21,402 nucleotides of DNA, taken from Eggerthellaceae bacterium. GTDB taxonomy: Bacteria > Actinomycetota > Coriobacteriia > Coriobacteriales > Eggerthellaceae. Positions within the stretch are counted from its first letter, which is position 1. Each line of letters begins with the position of its first letter. The translations under genes were made by a program, and so were the position numbers. Below are positions 14,346-21,402 of this stretch, in pieces. The notes under the pieces are model-generated. The model did not search any database. It saw only the letters and a program-made list of their open reading frames with translations, and was not told the origin of the DNA. Location of the stretch: the NCBI GenBank assembly GCA_900754495.1, contig CAAEDC010000056.1, forward strand, positions 1 through 21,402, in the 5' to 3' direction.

Positions 14346-14484
14346 AATCGAACCTTCCCTTCACCCTCGCCTCGCGCCGTCCGCCGTAAGCGGGCCATGC
14401 GGGCGGTTGGCAGCGCGTCTTCCAAACGCCCGCCATTTCGAGATCGCGCAAGCACGGCGGATGAGCCCGTCGCGTTATCCAAAT

Positions 14485-14510
14485 GTGACAGGAGGAACGT
14501 CCCCTGTCAC
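14485..14510. repeat. GTGACAGG/CCTGTCAC palindromic repeat
   Basis: GTGACAGG (14485-14492) is complementary to CCTGTCAC (14503-14510). Two more G-C pairs follow after a mismatch, around AACGT. This resembles a short palindrome of the GTGACAGGGGACGG type that I recall as widespread between bacterial genes; that match is from memory. It lies in the 176-base spacer between the two membrane-protein genes. Confidence 0.65.
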
Positions 14511-14521
14511 GCCTTGTCGCG

Positions 14522-14980
14522 CTATCTGAAGAATATATAGTAAACGGCGAACCCCACCACCGCCAAGACGGCGACGGCGACGATCGCCTTCTGCAGGCCG
14601 CCCATCTTGGAGCTCTCGAGGTCCTGCAGGCTGGTGCCCTCGTGCGCCCTTCCCGCGGAGGCGGGTCGAGCGGGGGCGTCCACCTCATCGCCGGCATCGG
14701 CGTGCGCCGAGGATGGCGCCTGCTCGGATGCGGGGGCGTCCTCGTCCGAGTCGAGGTCCGCATCGCGATCGTCGTCGGCATGCTCCGGGCAGACCTCCTC
14801 GCGATCGCCGGCGCGCGCGGCGTCAGCGGACGGAGCGACATCCGGCGCGCCCCCGTCGGACGGGGCCGCCTCGTCGGAAGACGGCGCGCCGGCGTCAACC
14901 GCGCCGGCCTGGATGACCAGATCGTCCTCCTCTTCGACGTTGACGGTGATATGGGAGAAAGGGCGTTTTTCGGAAGCCAC
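14522..14980 (-). CDS. Unrecognised acidic tail-anchored membrane protein
   Basis: No family is recognised. The 152-residue protein begins MASEKRPFSHITVNVEEEDDLVIQ, a possible small strand region. It continues with about 100 residues rich in Ala, Asp, Glu, Ser and Pro (EHADDDRDADLDSDEDAP), likely disordered. A single helix, AIVAVAVLAVVGFAVYYIFF, ends one residue before the C-terminus, so it is a tail-anchored protein with its body in the cytoplasm. One Cys lies near residue 64. The start is GTG at 14980, nine bases after AGGAG. A perfect -10 box lies upstream. It is the first gene of a probable two-gene unit with the acidic bitopic protein; both have long acidic cytoplasmic parts, which may point to a shared partner. 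Confidence 0.7.
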   Translation of the reverse strand: MASEKRPFSHITVNVEEEDDLVIQAGAVDAGAPSSDEAAPSDGGAPDVAPSADAARAGDREEVCPEHADDDRDADLDSDEDAPASEQAPSSAHADAGDEVDAPARPASAGRAHEGTSLQDLESSKMGGLQKAIVAVAVLAVVGFAVYYIFFR

Positions 14981-15009
14981 GGGGCACCGCTCCTATCGCT
15001 TGCGGGATC

Positions 15010-15047
15010 GCGCGGCGACAGCGCCGCGCGGGGTCGAGCCAATTATA
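15010..15047 (-). promoter_or_regulatory. Candidate promoter and leader hairpin for the tail-anchored protein gene
   Basis: On the minus strand a perfect TATAAT lies at 15042-15047; no good -35 is visible upstream. The leader of about 55 bases contains a GCGCGGCG/CGCCGCGC hairpin (15010-15029). Confidence 0.5.
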
Positions 15048-15112
15048 GAAGAAGAGGCGAGACGGCCGCCTTTCAGGGCGCGAACAGGCCCCTTCGGCAG
15101 ATTAAAATCATA

Positions 15113-15151
15113 TTAACAACCCGTTCACCGTTCCTCCATATGCTCTATTAC
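15113..15151 (+). promoter_or_regulatory. AT-rich promoter region of the peptide importer
   Basis: An AT-rich island at about 15100-15175 stands out from the GC-rich surroundings. TTCACC (15124-15129), a 16-base spacer and TATTAC (15146-15151) is one possible promoter; TTAACA (15113-15118) is another possible -35. Neither is decisive. Confidence 0.35.
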
Positions 15152-15208
15152 GGTAAAGTACACCAATACGTTAGGCGCGGCCGCCCCAGGTGCCCGCGTC
15201 GACGCCAA

Positions 15209-15251
15209 GGGCGCGAAAGCGCCCCCGAAAGGGCCCCGCGCGAAACGGGGC
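15209..15251 (+). promoter_or_regulatory. Two tandem hairpins before the binding-protein gene
   Basis: GGGCGC-GAAA-GCGCCC (15209-15224) and GCCCCG-CGCGAAA-CGGGGC (15233-15251) lie directly before the AAGGAG ribosome site of the binding-protein gene. Neither is followed by T. They may stabilise the 5' end of the message. Confidence 0.5.
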
Positions 15252-15271
15252 GGAGGGAAGGAGATCATCCG

Positions 15272-16915
15272 ATGGAAGAGAAGTATTCGTTTAGCAGGCG
15301 TCGTTTCCTCGGTCTGCTGGGCGCTTCCGCCGCGAGCTTCGGCCTGGTGAGCATGGCCGGCTGCAGCGGTGGGGAGAAGTCCGAGGGCGAGGGCGGCGGC
15401 GAGGCTGCCGAGGGCGGCTCCGGCATCGCCGAGTCGATCACCTACGCCCAGAGCGCCGATCCGCGCGCGCTCGACCCCGCGTTCTTCGATGACGGCGAGT
15501 CCGCCAAGGTCGCTGCCAACATCTTCGAGGGCCTGTACCGCTTCGGCGACACCGACACCACGGTCGTTCCGTGCCTGGCCACCGAACTGCCCGAGGTCAG
15601 CGAGGACGGCTTGGAGTACACCATCAAGCTGCGCGAGGGCGTGAAGTTCCATGACGGCACCGACTTCAACGCAGCCGCTGTGGTCACCTCCATCGAGCGT
15701 CAGCTCGAGCCCAACCGCACCTCCGACATGCCGTACGCGTCCTTCGTGTTCGGCGAGGAGGCCGCAGGCACCGGCGTCGCCTCCCTCGAGGCTGTCGACG
15801 ATTACACCGTCAAGATCACGCTGCGCGCCGCCAACACCGCGTTCGAGAAGAACCTGGCCATGGCCCTGGCCGCCCCGATCGTCTGCCCCACTTGCCTGGA
15901 GGCTGCGGGCGGCAACGTCGGCGAGGATCCCACCGGCGCCGGCACCGGCCCCTACAAGTTCGTGAGCTGGACCAAGCAGTCCAATGTCACCCTCGAGGCC
16001 AACGAGGAGTACTGGGACACCGAGAACATGCCCAAGACGAAAAACGTCGTCTTCCGCATCATCCCCGAGAACAACACCCGCGTGACCGCCCTGACCAACG
16101 GCGAGGTCGACATCATCGACGGCGTCGATCTGGCCTCCGTCGACCAGATCACCAACAACGGCTACGAGCTGTTCGCCGAGGATGGCATGACCATCAACTA
16201 CATGGCGTTCAACACCGATAGCGGCGTGTGCACCGACAAGGAGGTCCGCAAGGCCATCGCCCAGGCGGTCAACGTCGAGGAGCTCGTCAAGACCGTGTAC
16301 GGCGACTACGCCACCGTGGCCACCTCGGTCATGCCGTTCTTCATGGCCCCCTACGTCGAGGACATCAAGCAGACCGCGTACGACCCCGAGGCCGCCAAGG
16401 CCACGCTGGCCGCGAAGGGCGTCACCGAGCTCGCCTGCATGACCTACACCAACTCCCGCCCCTACAACACCAAGGGCGGCTCCGAGCTGGCGCGCCTGAT
16501 CCAGGGCTACCTGCAGGAGGTCGGCGTGACGGTGAACATCACCGAGTACGACTGGACCACCTACAAGACCAAGTGCCAGACCGATCCGTACGACATCTGC
16601 TTCTACGGCTGGACCGGCGACAACGGCGACCCGGACAACTTCATGAACCTGCTGGCCGACTCCAACTGGTCCATGAACGTCGCCCGCTGGAACAACCAGG
16701 AGTACAAAGACCTCATCGCCCAGGGCGTCACGCTGCCTGACGGCGAGGAGCGCAACGCGATCTACCATCAGTGCGAGGAAATGGTCGCCGAGGAGCAGCC
16801 GTGGCTGCTGATCTCCCATTCGCAGAACCTCTGCGGCTACAGCCCCAAGGTGCATGACTTCTACTACCATCCCACGGGAGTCGTGTTCATGAGGGGCGTC
16901 ACCAAGGACGCGTAA
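15272..16915 (+). CDS. Peptide ABC transporter substrate-binding lipoprotein (family 5)
   Basis: This is a 547-residue extracytoplasmic binding protein of the DppA/OppA family. The N-terminus has a Tat-type signal (SRRRFLGLLGA, 8-18) and a lipobox ending SMAGC, so Cys31 should be lipidated and the protein anchored outside. A Gly/Glu-rich linker covers 32-50. Family motifs follow: PRALDPAFFDD, the domain I run LEYTIKLREGVKFHDGTDFNAAAVV, TGAGTGPYKFVSW and FYGWTGDNGDPDNFM. The ATG at 15272 follows AAGGAG by eight bases; the frame is open to 14642 but without family sequence. It heads a five-gene importer set, and a strong hairpin separates it from the permease genes. Peptides are the likely ligand, but nickel or other family 5 ligands are not excluded. 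Confidence 0.94.
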   Translation: MEEKYSFSRRRFLGLLGASAASFGLVSMAGCSGGEKSEGEGGGEAAEGGSGIAESITYAQSADPRALDPAFFDDGESAKVAANIFEGLYRFGDTDTTVVPCLATELPEVSEDGLEYTIKLREGVKFHDGTDFNAAAVVTSIERQLEPNRTSDMPYASFVFGEEAAGTGVASLEAVDDYTVKITLRAANTAFEKNLAMALAAPIVCPTCLEAAGGNVGEDPTGAGTGPYKFVSWTKQSNVTLEANEEYWDTENMPKTKNVVFRIIPENNTRVTALTNGEVDIIDGVDLASVDQITNNGYELFAEDGMTINYMAFNTDSGVCTDKEVRKAIAQAVNVEELVKTVYGDYATVATSVMPFFMAPYVEDIKQTAYDPEAAKATLAAKGVTELACMTYTNSRPYNTKGGSELARLIQGYLQEVGVTVNITEYDWTTYKTKCQTDPYDICFYGWTGDNGDPDNFMNLLADSNWSMNVARWNNQEYKDLIAQGVTLPDGEERNAIYHQCEEMVAEEQPWLLISHSQNLCGYSPKVHDFYYHPTGVVFMRGVTKDA

Positions 16916-16968
16916 GTCCTGCGAGATCGTCTCGTAGTCGCGACCGCGCACGCATAGGCGCCTCGCGG

Positions 16969-17010
16969 CGAAACCGGACCCGGAACACCACCGGGTCCGG
17001 TTTCGTTTAT
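16969..17010 (+). terminator. Hairpin between binding-protein and permease genes
   Basis: A perfect 15-bp stem (16969-16983 with 16991-17005) with loop AACACCA is followed by TTTAT. It starts 54 bases past the binding-protein stop. It probably stops or trims most transcripts, so that the binding protein is made in excess over the membrane parts. Confidence 0.8.
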
Positions 17011-17050
17011 CGATGCCCGCCAAAACGCGCGCGACCACGGCGGGACGCTG

Positions 17051-17283
17051 CATGAAAAAGGCGGCGCACGCGCCGGATGCCCCGCACGGGGCCGTCCGGA
17101 ACGCCGTTTTCTTCATGGAGCGCACCGCTTAATGTGTTTTATCGCCAAAACGGCGGAGGTTGCGATACACTTCTCCACTGGCTTTCTTTACCGAAAGCCG
17201 TTTCGCGTTTCGCAAGACGGGGCGAAACGCCGGGAGCCCGACACGGCATCGGGCCACCCACCCTGTCTGAAAAACAGGACCGG
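17051..17283 (+). promoter_or_regulatory. Leader of the permease genes with serial hairpins
   Basis: This spacer holds several inverted repeats in a row. A nested one spans 17051-17117 (CATGAA/TTCATG outside, CCGGA/TCCGG, GCCCC/GGGGC inside). Others are GGCTTTC/GAAAGCC (17180-17199) and GCGTTTCGC/GCGAAACGC (17205-17230), and a small CCTGT/ACAGG pair lies just before the oppB-like ribosome site. A 26-codon frame starting at the ATG at 17052 ends at 17132 but lacks a good ribosome site. No clear promoter was found. Confidence 0.4.
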
Positions 17284-17299
17284 CAAGAAGGGGGCTTTT

Positions 17300-18319
17300 G
17301 TGCTCAATTACATCATCAAACGAATTCTTTTGGTGATTCCCGTTCTTCTCGGCGTGACCGTCATCATCTTTTTGATCACGCGCGTACTCGCGGCGGACCC
17401 GGCACCGGTCGTGCTGGGCGAGCATGCGACGCCCGATCAAATGGCTGCATGGCGAGCCGACAACGGACTGGATGATCCCATCTGGCTGCAGTACGTCAAC
17501 TTCCTGGTTGGCGCGATCCAAGGCGATCTGGGCGAGTCGTACTACACCCACGCCTCCATCACCAAGGAGATCGCCGCCCGCTTCCCCGCGACCGCCGAGC
17601 TGGCCGTCTGCGCCATCATCGTCGCCTCGGTCGTCGGCATCGCGCTGGGCGTCCTCGCCGCGGTGAAGAAGAACAAGCTCGCCGACAACATCTCCATGAT
17701 CATCGCGCTCATCGGCATCTCGATGCCGGTGTTCTGGTCAGGTATCCTTCTCATCCTGCTGTTCTCCGGCATCCTGGGATGGCTGCCCTCCAGCGGCCGC
17801 ATCGACCCGCTCCTCCAGCCGACGGGCGGGACCGGCTTCTACATCATCGACACCATCGCGCGCGGTGACTGGGAGGCGCTCGGCGATGCGCTGTACCATC
17901 TGATCCTGCCGACCGTGACGCTGTCGTTGTACTCGATGGCCATCATCACGCGCATGACGCGCTCCGCCATGCTCGACACTCTGAAGGCCGACTACGTGCG
18001 CACCGCGCGCGCCAAGGGCCTCTCCAAGGGCTCGGTGTACATCAAGCACGCGCTGCGCAACGCGATGCTGCCGGTCACGACCGTCATCGGCCTGCAGTTC
18101 GGCAGCCTGCTCGGCGGCGCCCTGCTCACCGAGACCGTCTTCAGCTGGCCGGGCATCGGCAAGTACGCCGTCGACTGCGTGCTGAAAAGCGACTTCCCCG
18201 CCGTCCAGGGCATCGTCATCCTGGTGGCGGTCATCTTCGTGTTCATGAACCTGATCGTCGACATCATCTACGCCTACCTTGATCCGCGCATCAAGTTCGG
18301 CGCGAAGGAAGAGGGGTGA
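17300..18319 (+). CDS. Peptide ABC transporter permease (DppB/OppB type)
   Basis: A 339-residue integral membrane permease. It opens MLNYIIKRILLVIPVLLGVTVIIFLITRV, the standard first helix of the family, and has about six helices. The EAA loop, which contacts the ATPases, is YVRTARAKGLSKGSVYIKHALRNAMLPVTTVIG. FGSLLGGALLTETVFSWPGIGKY is also family-typical. The start is GTG at 17300, five bases after AAGGGGG; the upstream open frame to 17132 has no family sequence. It pairs with the next permease, whose start overlaps its stop, to form the channel. Confidence 0.94.
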   Translation: MLNYIIKRILLVIPVLLGVTVIIFLITRVLAADPAPVVLGEHATPDQMAAWRADNGLDDPIWLQYVNFLVGAIQGDLGESYYTHASITKEIAARFPATAELAVCAIIVASVVGIALGVLAAVKKNKLADNISMIIALIGISMPVFWSGILLILLFSGILGWLPSSGRIDPLLQPTGGTGFYIIDTIARGDWEALGDALYHLILPTVTLSLYSMAIITRMTRSAMLDTLKADYVRTARAKGLSKGSVYIKHALRNAMLPVTTVIGLQFGSLLGGALLTETVFSWPGIGKYAVDCVLKSDFPAVQGIVILVAVIFVFMNLIVDIIYAYLDPRIKFGAKEEG

Positions 18320-19263
18320 TCCGCGTGAGCCAGAACAAGCAGCTCGCAACCGAGCCCGCCGCTTCCGTCGAGGCCGCCGTGCAGCCCGCGCAGCCCGTGC
18401 GCGAGAAGCGCGAGGGCATCTGGCGCGACGTCATCGCCGGCATCGTGTCCAACAAGGCGTCCCTTGTCAGCGGCATCTTCATCCTGGTCCTCGCGGTCAT
18501 CGCGATCGTCACGGCCGTCGCGCCGGGCATCCTGCCCTACGATCCCTACCAGCAGGACCTGGGCCAGTCGCTTCTGCCCCCGTCGGCCGAGCACTGGTTC
18601 GGCACCGACCTGCAGGGCCGCGACATCTTCTGCCGCGTCATGGTCGGCACCCAGATCTCGCTGTCCGTCGGCCTGATCGCCGTCGCGTTCTCGCTGACGA
18701 TCGGCGTCATCCTGGGCTCCATCGCCGGCTACAAGGGCGGCTGGATCGACACCGTCATCATGCGCGTCATGGACATGATGCTGGCGATCCCGTCCATCCT
18801 GCTGGCAATCGCCATCATGGCGGCGCTGGGCCCCGGCATCGAGAAGGCCGTCGTCGCCATCGGCTTGGTGTCCATCCCCGAGTACGCCCGCATCGTGCGC
18901 TCGGAGATCCTGGCCATCAAGGAGAACGACTACGTCGCCGCCGCTCGCGTCATCGGCGACTCCAACTTCAAGATCGTGTTCCGCCATGTGCTGCCCAACG
19001 CGCTGCCGTCCATCATCGTGCGCGCCACGCTGGGCATCTCCTCGGCCATCCTCGACTGCGCCGCGCTGGGCTTCCTCGGCCTGGGCGTGCAGCCGCCCGC
19101 GGCCGAGTGGGGCGACATGCTGGGCCGCGGCCGCAACGAGCTGTTCCGCGCCCCGTGGCTGATGATTTTCCCCGGTCTCGCCATCACGCTGGCCGTCCTC
19201 GCCTTCAACCTGCTGGGCGACGGCATCCGCGATGGTCTTGACCCCAAGTCGAGGAAGAGGTAA
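18316..19263 (+). CDS. Peptide ABC transporter permease (DppC/OppC type)
   Basis: The second permease, 315 residues, is the usual partner of the preceding protein. A cytosolic N-terminus of about 40 residues comes first. The first helix, [20 protein letters not shown], follows, then the external [24 protein letters not shown] motif, and the EAA loop [48 protein letters not shown] near the end is characteristic. The GTG at 18316 overlaps the previous stop (GTGA), with AAGGA six bases upstream; a second GTG at 18325 is also possible. Confidence 0.94.
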   Translation: MIRVSQNKQLATEPAASVEAAVQPAQPVREKREGIWRDVIAGIVSNKASLVSGIFILVLAVIAIVTAVAPGILPYDPYQQDLGQSLLPPSAEHWFGTDLQGRDIFCRVMVGTQISLSVGLIAVAFSLTIGVILGSIAGYKGGWIDTVIMRVMDMMLAIPSILLAIAIMAALGPGIEKAVVAIGLVSIPEYARIVRSEILAIKENDYVAAARVIGDSNFKIVFRHVLPNALPSIIVRATLGISSAILDCAALGFLGLGVQPPAAEWGDMLGRGRNELFRAPWLMIFPGLAITLAVLAFNLLGDGIRDGLDPKSRKR

Positions 19264-19267
19264 TTCC

Positions 19268-20383
19268 ATGCTGCTTTCCGTGAAGAACCTCTGCACCGAG
19301 TTCCCCGTCAAGAAGGGCGTGGTCAAGGCCGTCGAGGACGTCAGCTTCGAGATGGACGAGGGCGAGATCCTCGCCATCGTGGGCGAGTCCGGCTCCGGCA
19401 AGTCCGTCACGAGCCTGTCGGTCATGGGCCTGCTCGCCGAGCCCGGCCACGTCGCCGGCGGCTCCATGGAATTCATGGGCCGCGATCTGGTGAAGATGTC
19501 CGAGAAGGAGTACCGCGAGCTGCGCGGCAACGAGATCGCCATGATCTTCCAGGAGCCGATGACCTCGCTCAACCCGGTCTACCGCATCGGCAACCAGATC
19601 GTCGAAGCCATCCGCACCCACGAGAAGATCGACAAGAAGGCCGCCATGGAGCGCGCCGTCGACCTGCTGCGCAAGGTGGGCATCCCCAGCCCCGAGAAGC
19701 GCGTCTACGACTATCCGCATCAGATGTCGGGCGGCATGCGCCAGCGCGTCATGATCGCCATGGCGCTCGCCTGCAACCCCAAACTCCTGATCGCCGACGA
19801 GCCGACGACCGCACTCGACGTGACCATCCAGGCCCAGATCCTCGACCTGCTGCGCCGCCTGCGCGACGACACGGGCATGGCGGTGCTGCTGATCACGCAC
19901 GACCTGGGCGTCGTCTCCGAAACCGCCGATCATGTCGTGGTCATGTACTGCGGCCAGGTCGTCGAGGAGGCCGAGGTGCGCTCGCTGTTCGACCACCCGA
20001 TGCACCCCTACACCCTGGGCCTGCTCAAGTCGATCCCCCGCCTCGCCGACGACGACAACAAGCGCCTCTACACGATCAAGGGCATGGTGCCCAACCCGTT
20101 GGAGATGCCTCCGGGATGCCACTTCTCCGACCGCTGCGAGCAGTGCATGGACATCTGCCGTCAGAAGATGCCCGAGCTCGTGCAGGCCGGCGACCACAAG
20201 GTCCGCTGCTTCCTCTACGAGGATGCCCAGGGCAACGTCGCCGACGACTCGCTGCTGGAGAAGGCCGTCGCCGCCGCCTCGGAAGCGGCCCGCGACGACG
20301 ATCCCGATCTTGACGCGCTGGATTCCTTCACGCCCGCCGTCGAGCAGGCGAAGGCCGACACCGACAAGGAGGTGGCACAGTAA
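19268..20383 (+). CDS. Peptide ABC transporter ATP-binding protein (DppD/OppD type)
   Basis: A 371-residue ATPase that powers the importer from the cytosol. Motifs: Walker A GESGSGKS (39-46), Q-loop [11 protein letters not shown], signature SGGMRQR, Walker [14 protein letters not shown] and H-loop ITHD. A Cys-rich oligopeptide-ABC C-terminal region follows ([15 protein letters not shown], then RC); such cysteines hold an iron-sulfur cluster in the mycobacterial homologue, and the same may hold here. The final 45 residues are an extra Ala/Asp/Glu-rich tail. The ATG at 19268 lies four bases after the permease stop, and the ribosome site GAAGAGG overlaps the end of the permease gene. Confidence 0.95.
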   Translation: MLLSVKNLCTEFPVKKGVVKAVEDVSFEMDEGEILAIVGESGSGKSVTSLSVMGLLAEPGHVAGGSMEFMGRDLVKMSEKEYRELRGNEIAMIFQEPMTSLNPVYRIGNQIVEAIRTHEKIDKKAAMERAVDLLRKVGIPSPEKRVYDYPHQMSGGMRQRVMIAMALACNPKLLIADEPTTALDVTIQAQILDLLRRLRDDTGMAVLLITHDLGVVSETADHVVVMYCGQVVEEAEVRSLFDHPMHPYTLGLLKSIPRLADDDNKRLYTIKGMVPNPLEMPPGCHFSDRCEQCMDICRQKMPELVQAGDHKVRCFLYEDAQGNVADDSLLEKAVAAASEAARDDDPDLDALDSFTPAVEQAKADTDKEVAQ

Positions 20384-21402
20384 TGACCGAGCAGGAACGC
20401 AAAGACGCAGCCCAGCAGAGCGGTCGTCGCGGACTCGACGATGACATCTTGCTGGACGTCCAGCATCTGACCAAGCGCTTTGCCGCTGATCGCAACTTCT
20501 TCGGCAAGGCCACCTCGCATGTCCACGCCGTCGAGGACGTCAGCTTCTTCATCCGCCGCGGCGAGGCGTTCGGCCTGGTGGGCGAATCGGGCTGCGGCAA
20601 GACGACCATCGGCAAGATGATCGCCAACCTGCTGACGCCCACGTCCGGCAAGATAATCTTCGAGGGCGAGGACCTCGTGCAGATGTCCCCCGCCGAGCGC
20701 AAGAAGCGCTGCAAGGACATCCAGTTGATCTTCCAGGATCCCTACGCGTCGCTCAACCCGCGCATGCGCGTGGGCGACATCATCGCCGAGCCGATCCTGA
20801 CCAACAAGCTCATGCCCCGCGACCAAGTCGACGACCGCGTCTGCGAGCTGCTCGAGCGCGTCGGCCTGGCGAGCTACATGCGCAACCGCTACCCGCACGA
20901 GTTCTCCGGCGGCCAGCGCCAGCGCGTCGGCATCGCGCGCGCCCTCGCCGTGCGCCCCAAGCTGATCATCTGCGACGAGCCGGTCTCGGCGCTCGACGTG
21001 TCGATCCAGGCGCAGGTGCTCAACCTGCTGGACGACCTGAAGGAGCACTACGGCTTCACCTACCTGTTCATCGCCCACGGCCTCAACGTCGTCAAGCACG
21101 TCTCCGATCGCATCGGCGTCATGTACCTGGGCAAGATGATGGAGATCGCTCCGAAGGGTTCGCTGTACAACGATCCCCTGTCGCCCTACACCCAGGCGCT
21201 GCTGTCCGCTATCCCCTCGGTCGATCCGAGCGAGAAACGCGAGCGCATCATCCTGGAAGGCGACGTGCCGAGCCCGATCGACCCGCCGGCGGGCTGCCGC
21301 TTCGCGAGCCGCTGCTTCGCCAAGGTGGAGGGCTGCGATGAGACGATCCCGACGCTGCGCGAGGTCAAGCCGAACCACTGGTGCGCCTGCCACCGCTACG
21401 AC
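20383..21402 (+). CDS. Peptide ABC transporter ATP-binding protein (DppF/OppF type), cut by window end
   Basis: The second ATPase; 340 codons are visible without a stop, so the 3' end lies outside. Its ATG overlaps the previous stop (TAATG) and follows AAGGAGGTG. Motifs: Walker A GESGCGKT (67-74), Q-loop LIFQDPYASLNP, signature FSGGQRQRVGIARAL, Walker B LIICDEPVSALDVS. The H-loop reads FIAHGLNVV, keeping His but with Gly where most relatives have Asp (HDL). The C-terminal domain GCRFASRC...GCDE...WCAC carries cysteines like its partner. It begins with an acidic/basic extension of about 22 residues before the family start. Confidence 0.95.
   Translation, partial: MTEQERKDAAQQSGRRGLDDDILLDVQHLTKRFAADRNFFGKATSHVHAVEDVSFFIRRGEAFGLVGESGCGKTTIGKMIANLLTPTSGKIIFEGEDLVQMSPAERKKRCKDIQLIFQDPYASLNPRMRVGDIIAEPILTNKLMPRDQVDDRVCELLERVGLASYMRNRYPHEFSGGQRQRVGIARALAVRPKLIICDEPVSALDVSIQAQVLNLLDDLKEHYGFTYLFIAHGLNVVKHVSDRIGVMYLGKMMEIAPKGSLYNDPLSPYTQALLSAIPSVDPSEKRERIILEGDVPSPIDPPAGCRFASRCFAKVEGCDETIPTLREVKPNHWCACHRYD

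Noticed and set aside
14642..15271. N-terminal extension of the binding protein
   Set aside because: It overlaps the divergent gene and its promoter; the Tat signal and AAGGAG place the start at 15272.

Overview
The window is GC-rich, gene-dense chromosomal DNA. It looks like a high-GC Gram-positive of the Actinomycetota, and my best guess is class Coriobacteriia (Eggerthellaceae-like). This rests on general gene style: a Tat-type lipoprotein binding protein, tRNA genes with encoded CCA, an acidic bitopic membrane-protein pair, and many GC-rich inverted repeats between genes. No taxonomic marker was compared. I see no prophage, insertion sequence, CRISPR array or defence island.

Layout. At 62-2614 three minus-strand genes (cyclophilin, TPR membrane protein, ndk) end in an intrinsic terminator. 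A 710-base gene-free stretch follows, with a perfect inverted repeat and a degenerate 8-bp tandem array, then tRNA-Glu(UUC) with its own promoter and terminator. At 3574-5100 a polyprenyl-phosphate-type glycosyltransferase and a GtrA-family membrane protein are divergent. A repeat-rich spacer separates them from an RlmD/TrmA-type RNA methyltransferase on the minus strand. tRNA-Arg(CCG) leads into a plus-strand run: MurG/MGDG-synthase-type glycosyltransferase, DEAD-box RNA helicase and a stand-alone NifX-like protein. The 10828-11480 spacer has lower GC and carries two copies of a covarying inverted-repeat element plus a degenerate ~41-bp tandem array. Next on the minus strand is infC-rpmI-rplT with a recognisable promoter, leader terminator and final terminator. 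Upstream of it are two unrecognised acidic single-pass membrane proteins. From 15272 to the window end is a five-gene peptide ABC importer (binding protein, two permeases, two ATPases) on the plus strand; the last gene runs off the edge.

How it works together. Most genes are housekeeping (translation, nucleotide balance, RNA modification and remodelling, protein folding) or envelope functions (lipid or polymer glycosylation, peptide uptake). The infC leader has the architecture expected for attenuation control of the IF3-L35-L20 operon. The importer has a strong hairpin between the binding-protein and permease genes, a usual way to make more binding protein than permease.

The best candidates for something undescribed lie between genes: the paired structured elements at 10984-11223 with three compensated base pairs, the ~41-bp array beside them, the octamer array at 3121-3273, and the tandem ~90-bp duplication with a long inverted repeat at 5110-5360. 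No new protein system was found; the coding content is ordinary apart from the two unrecognised membrane proteins.
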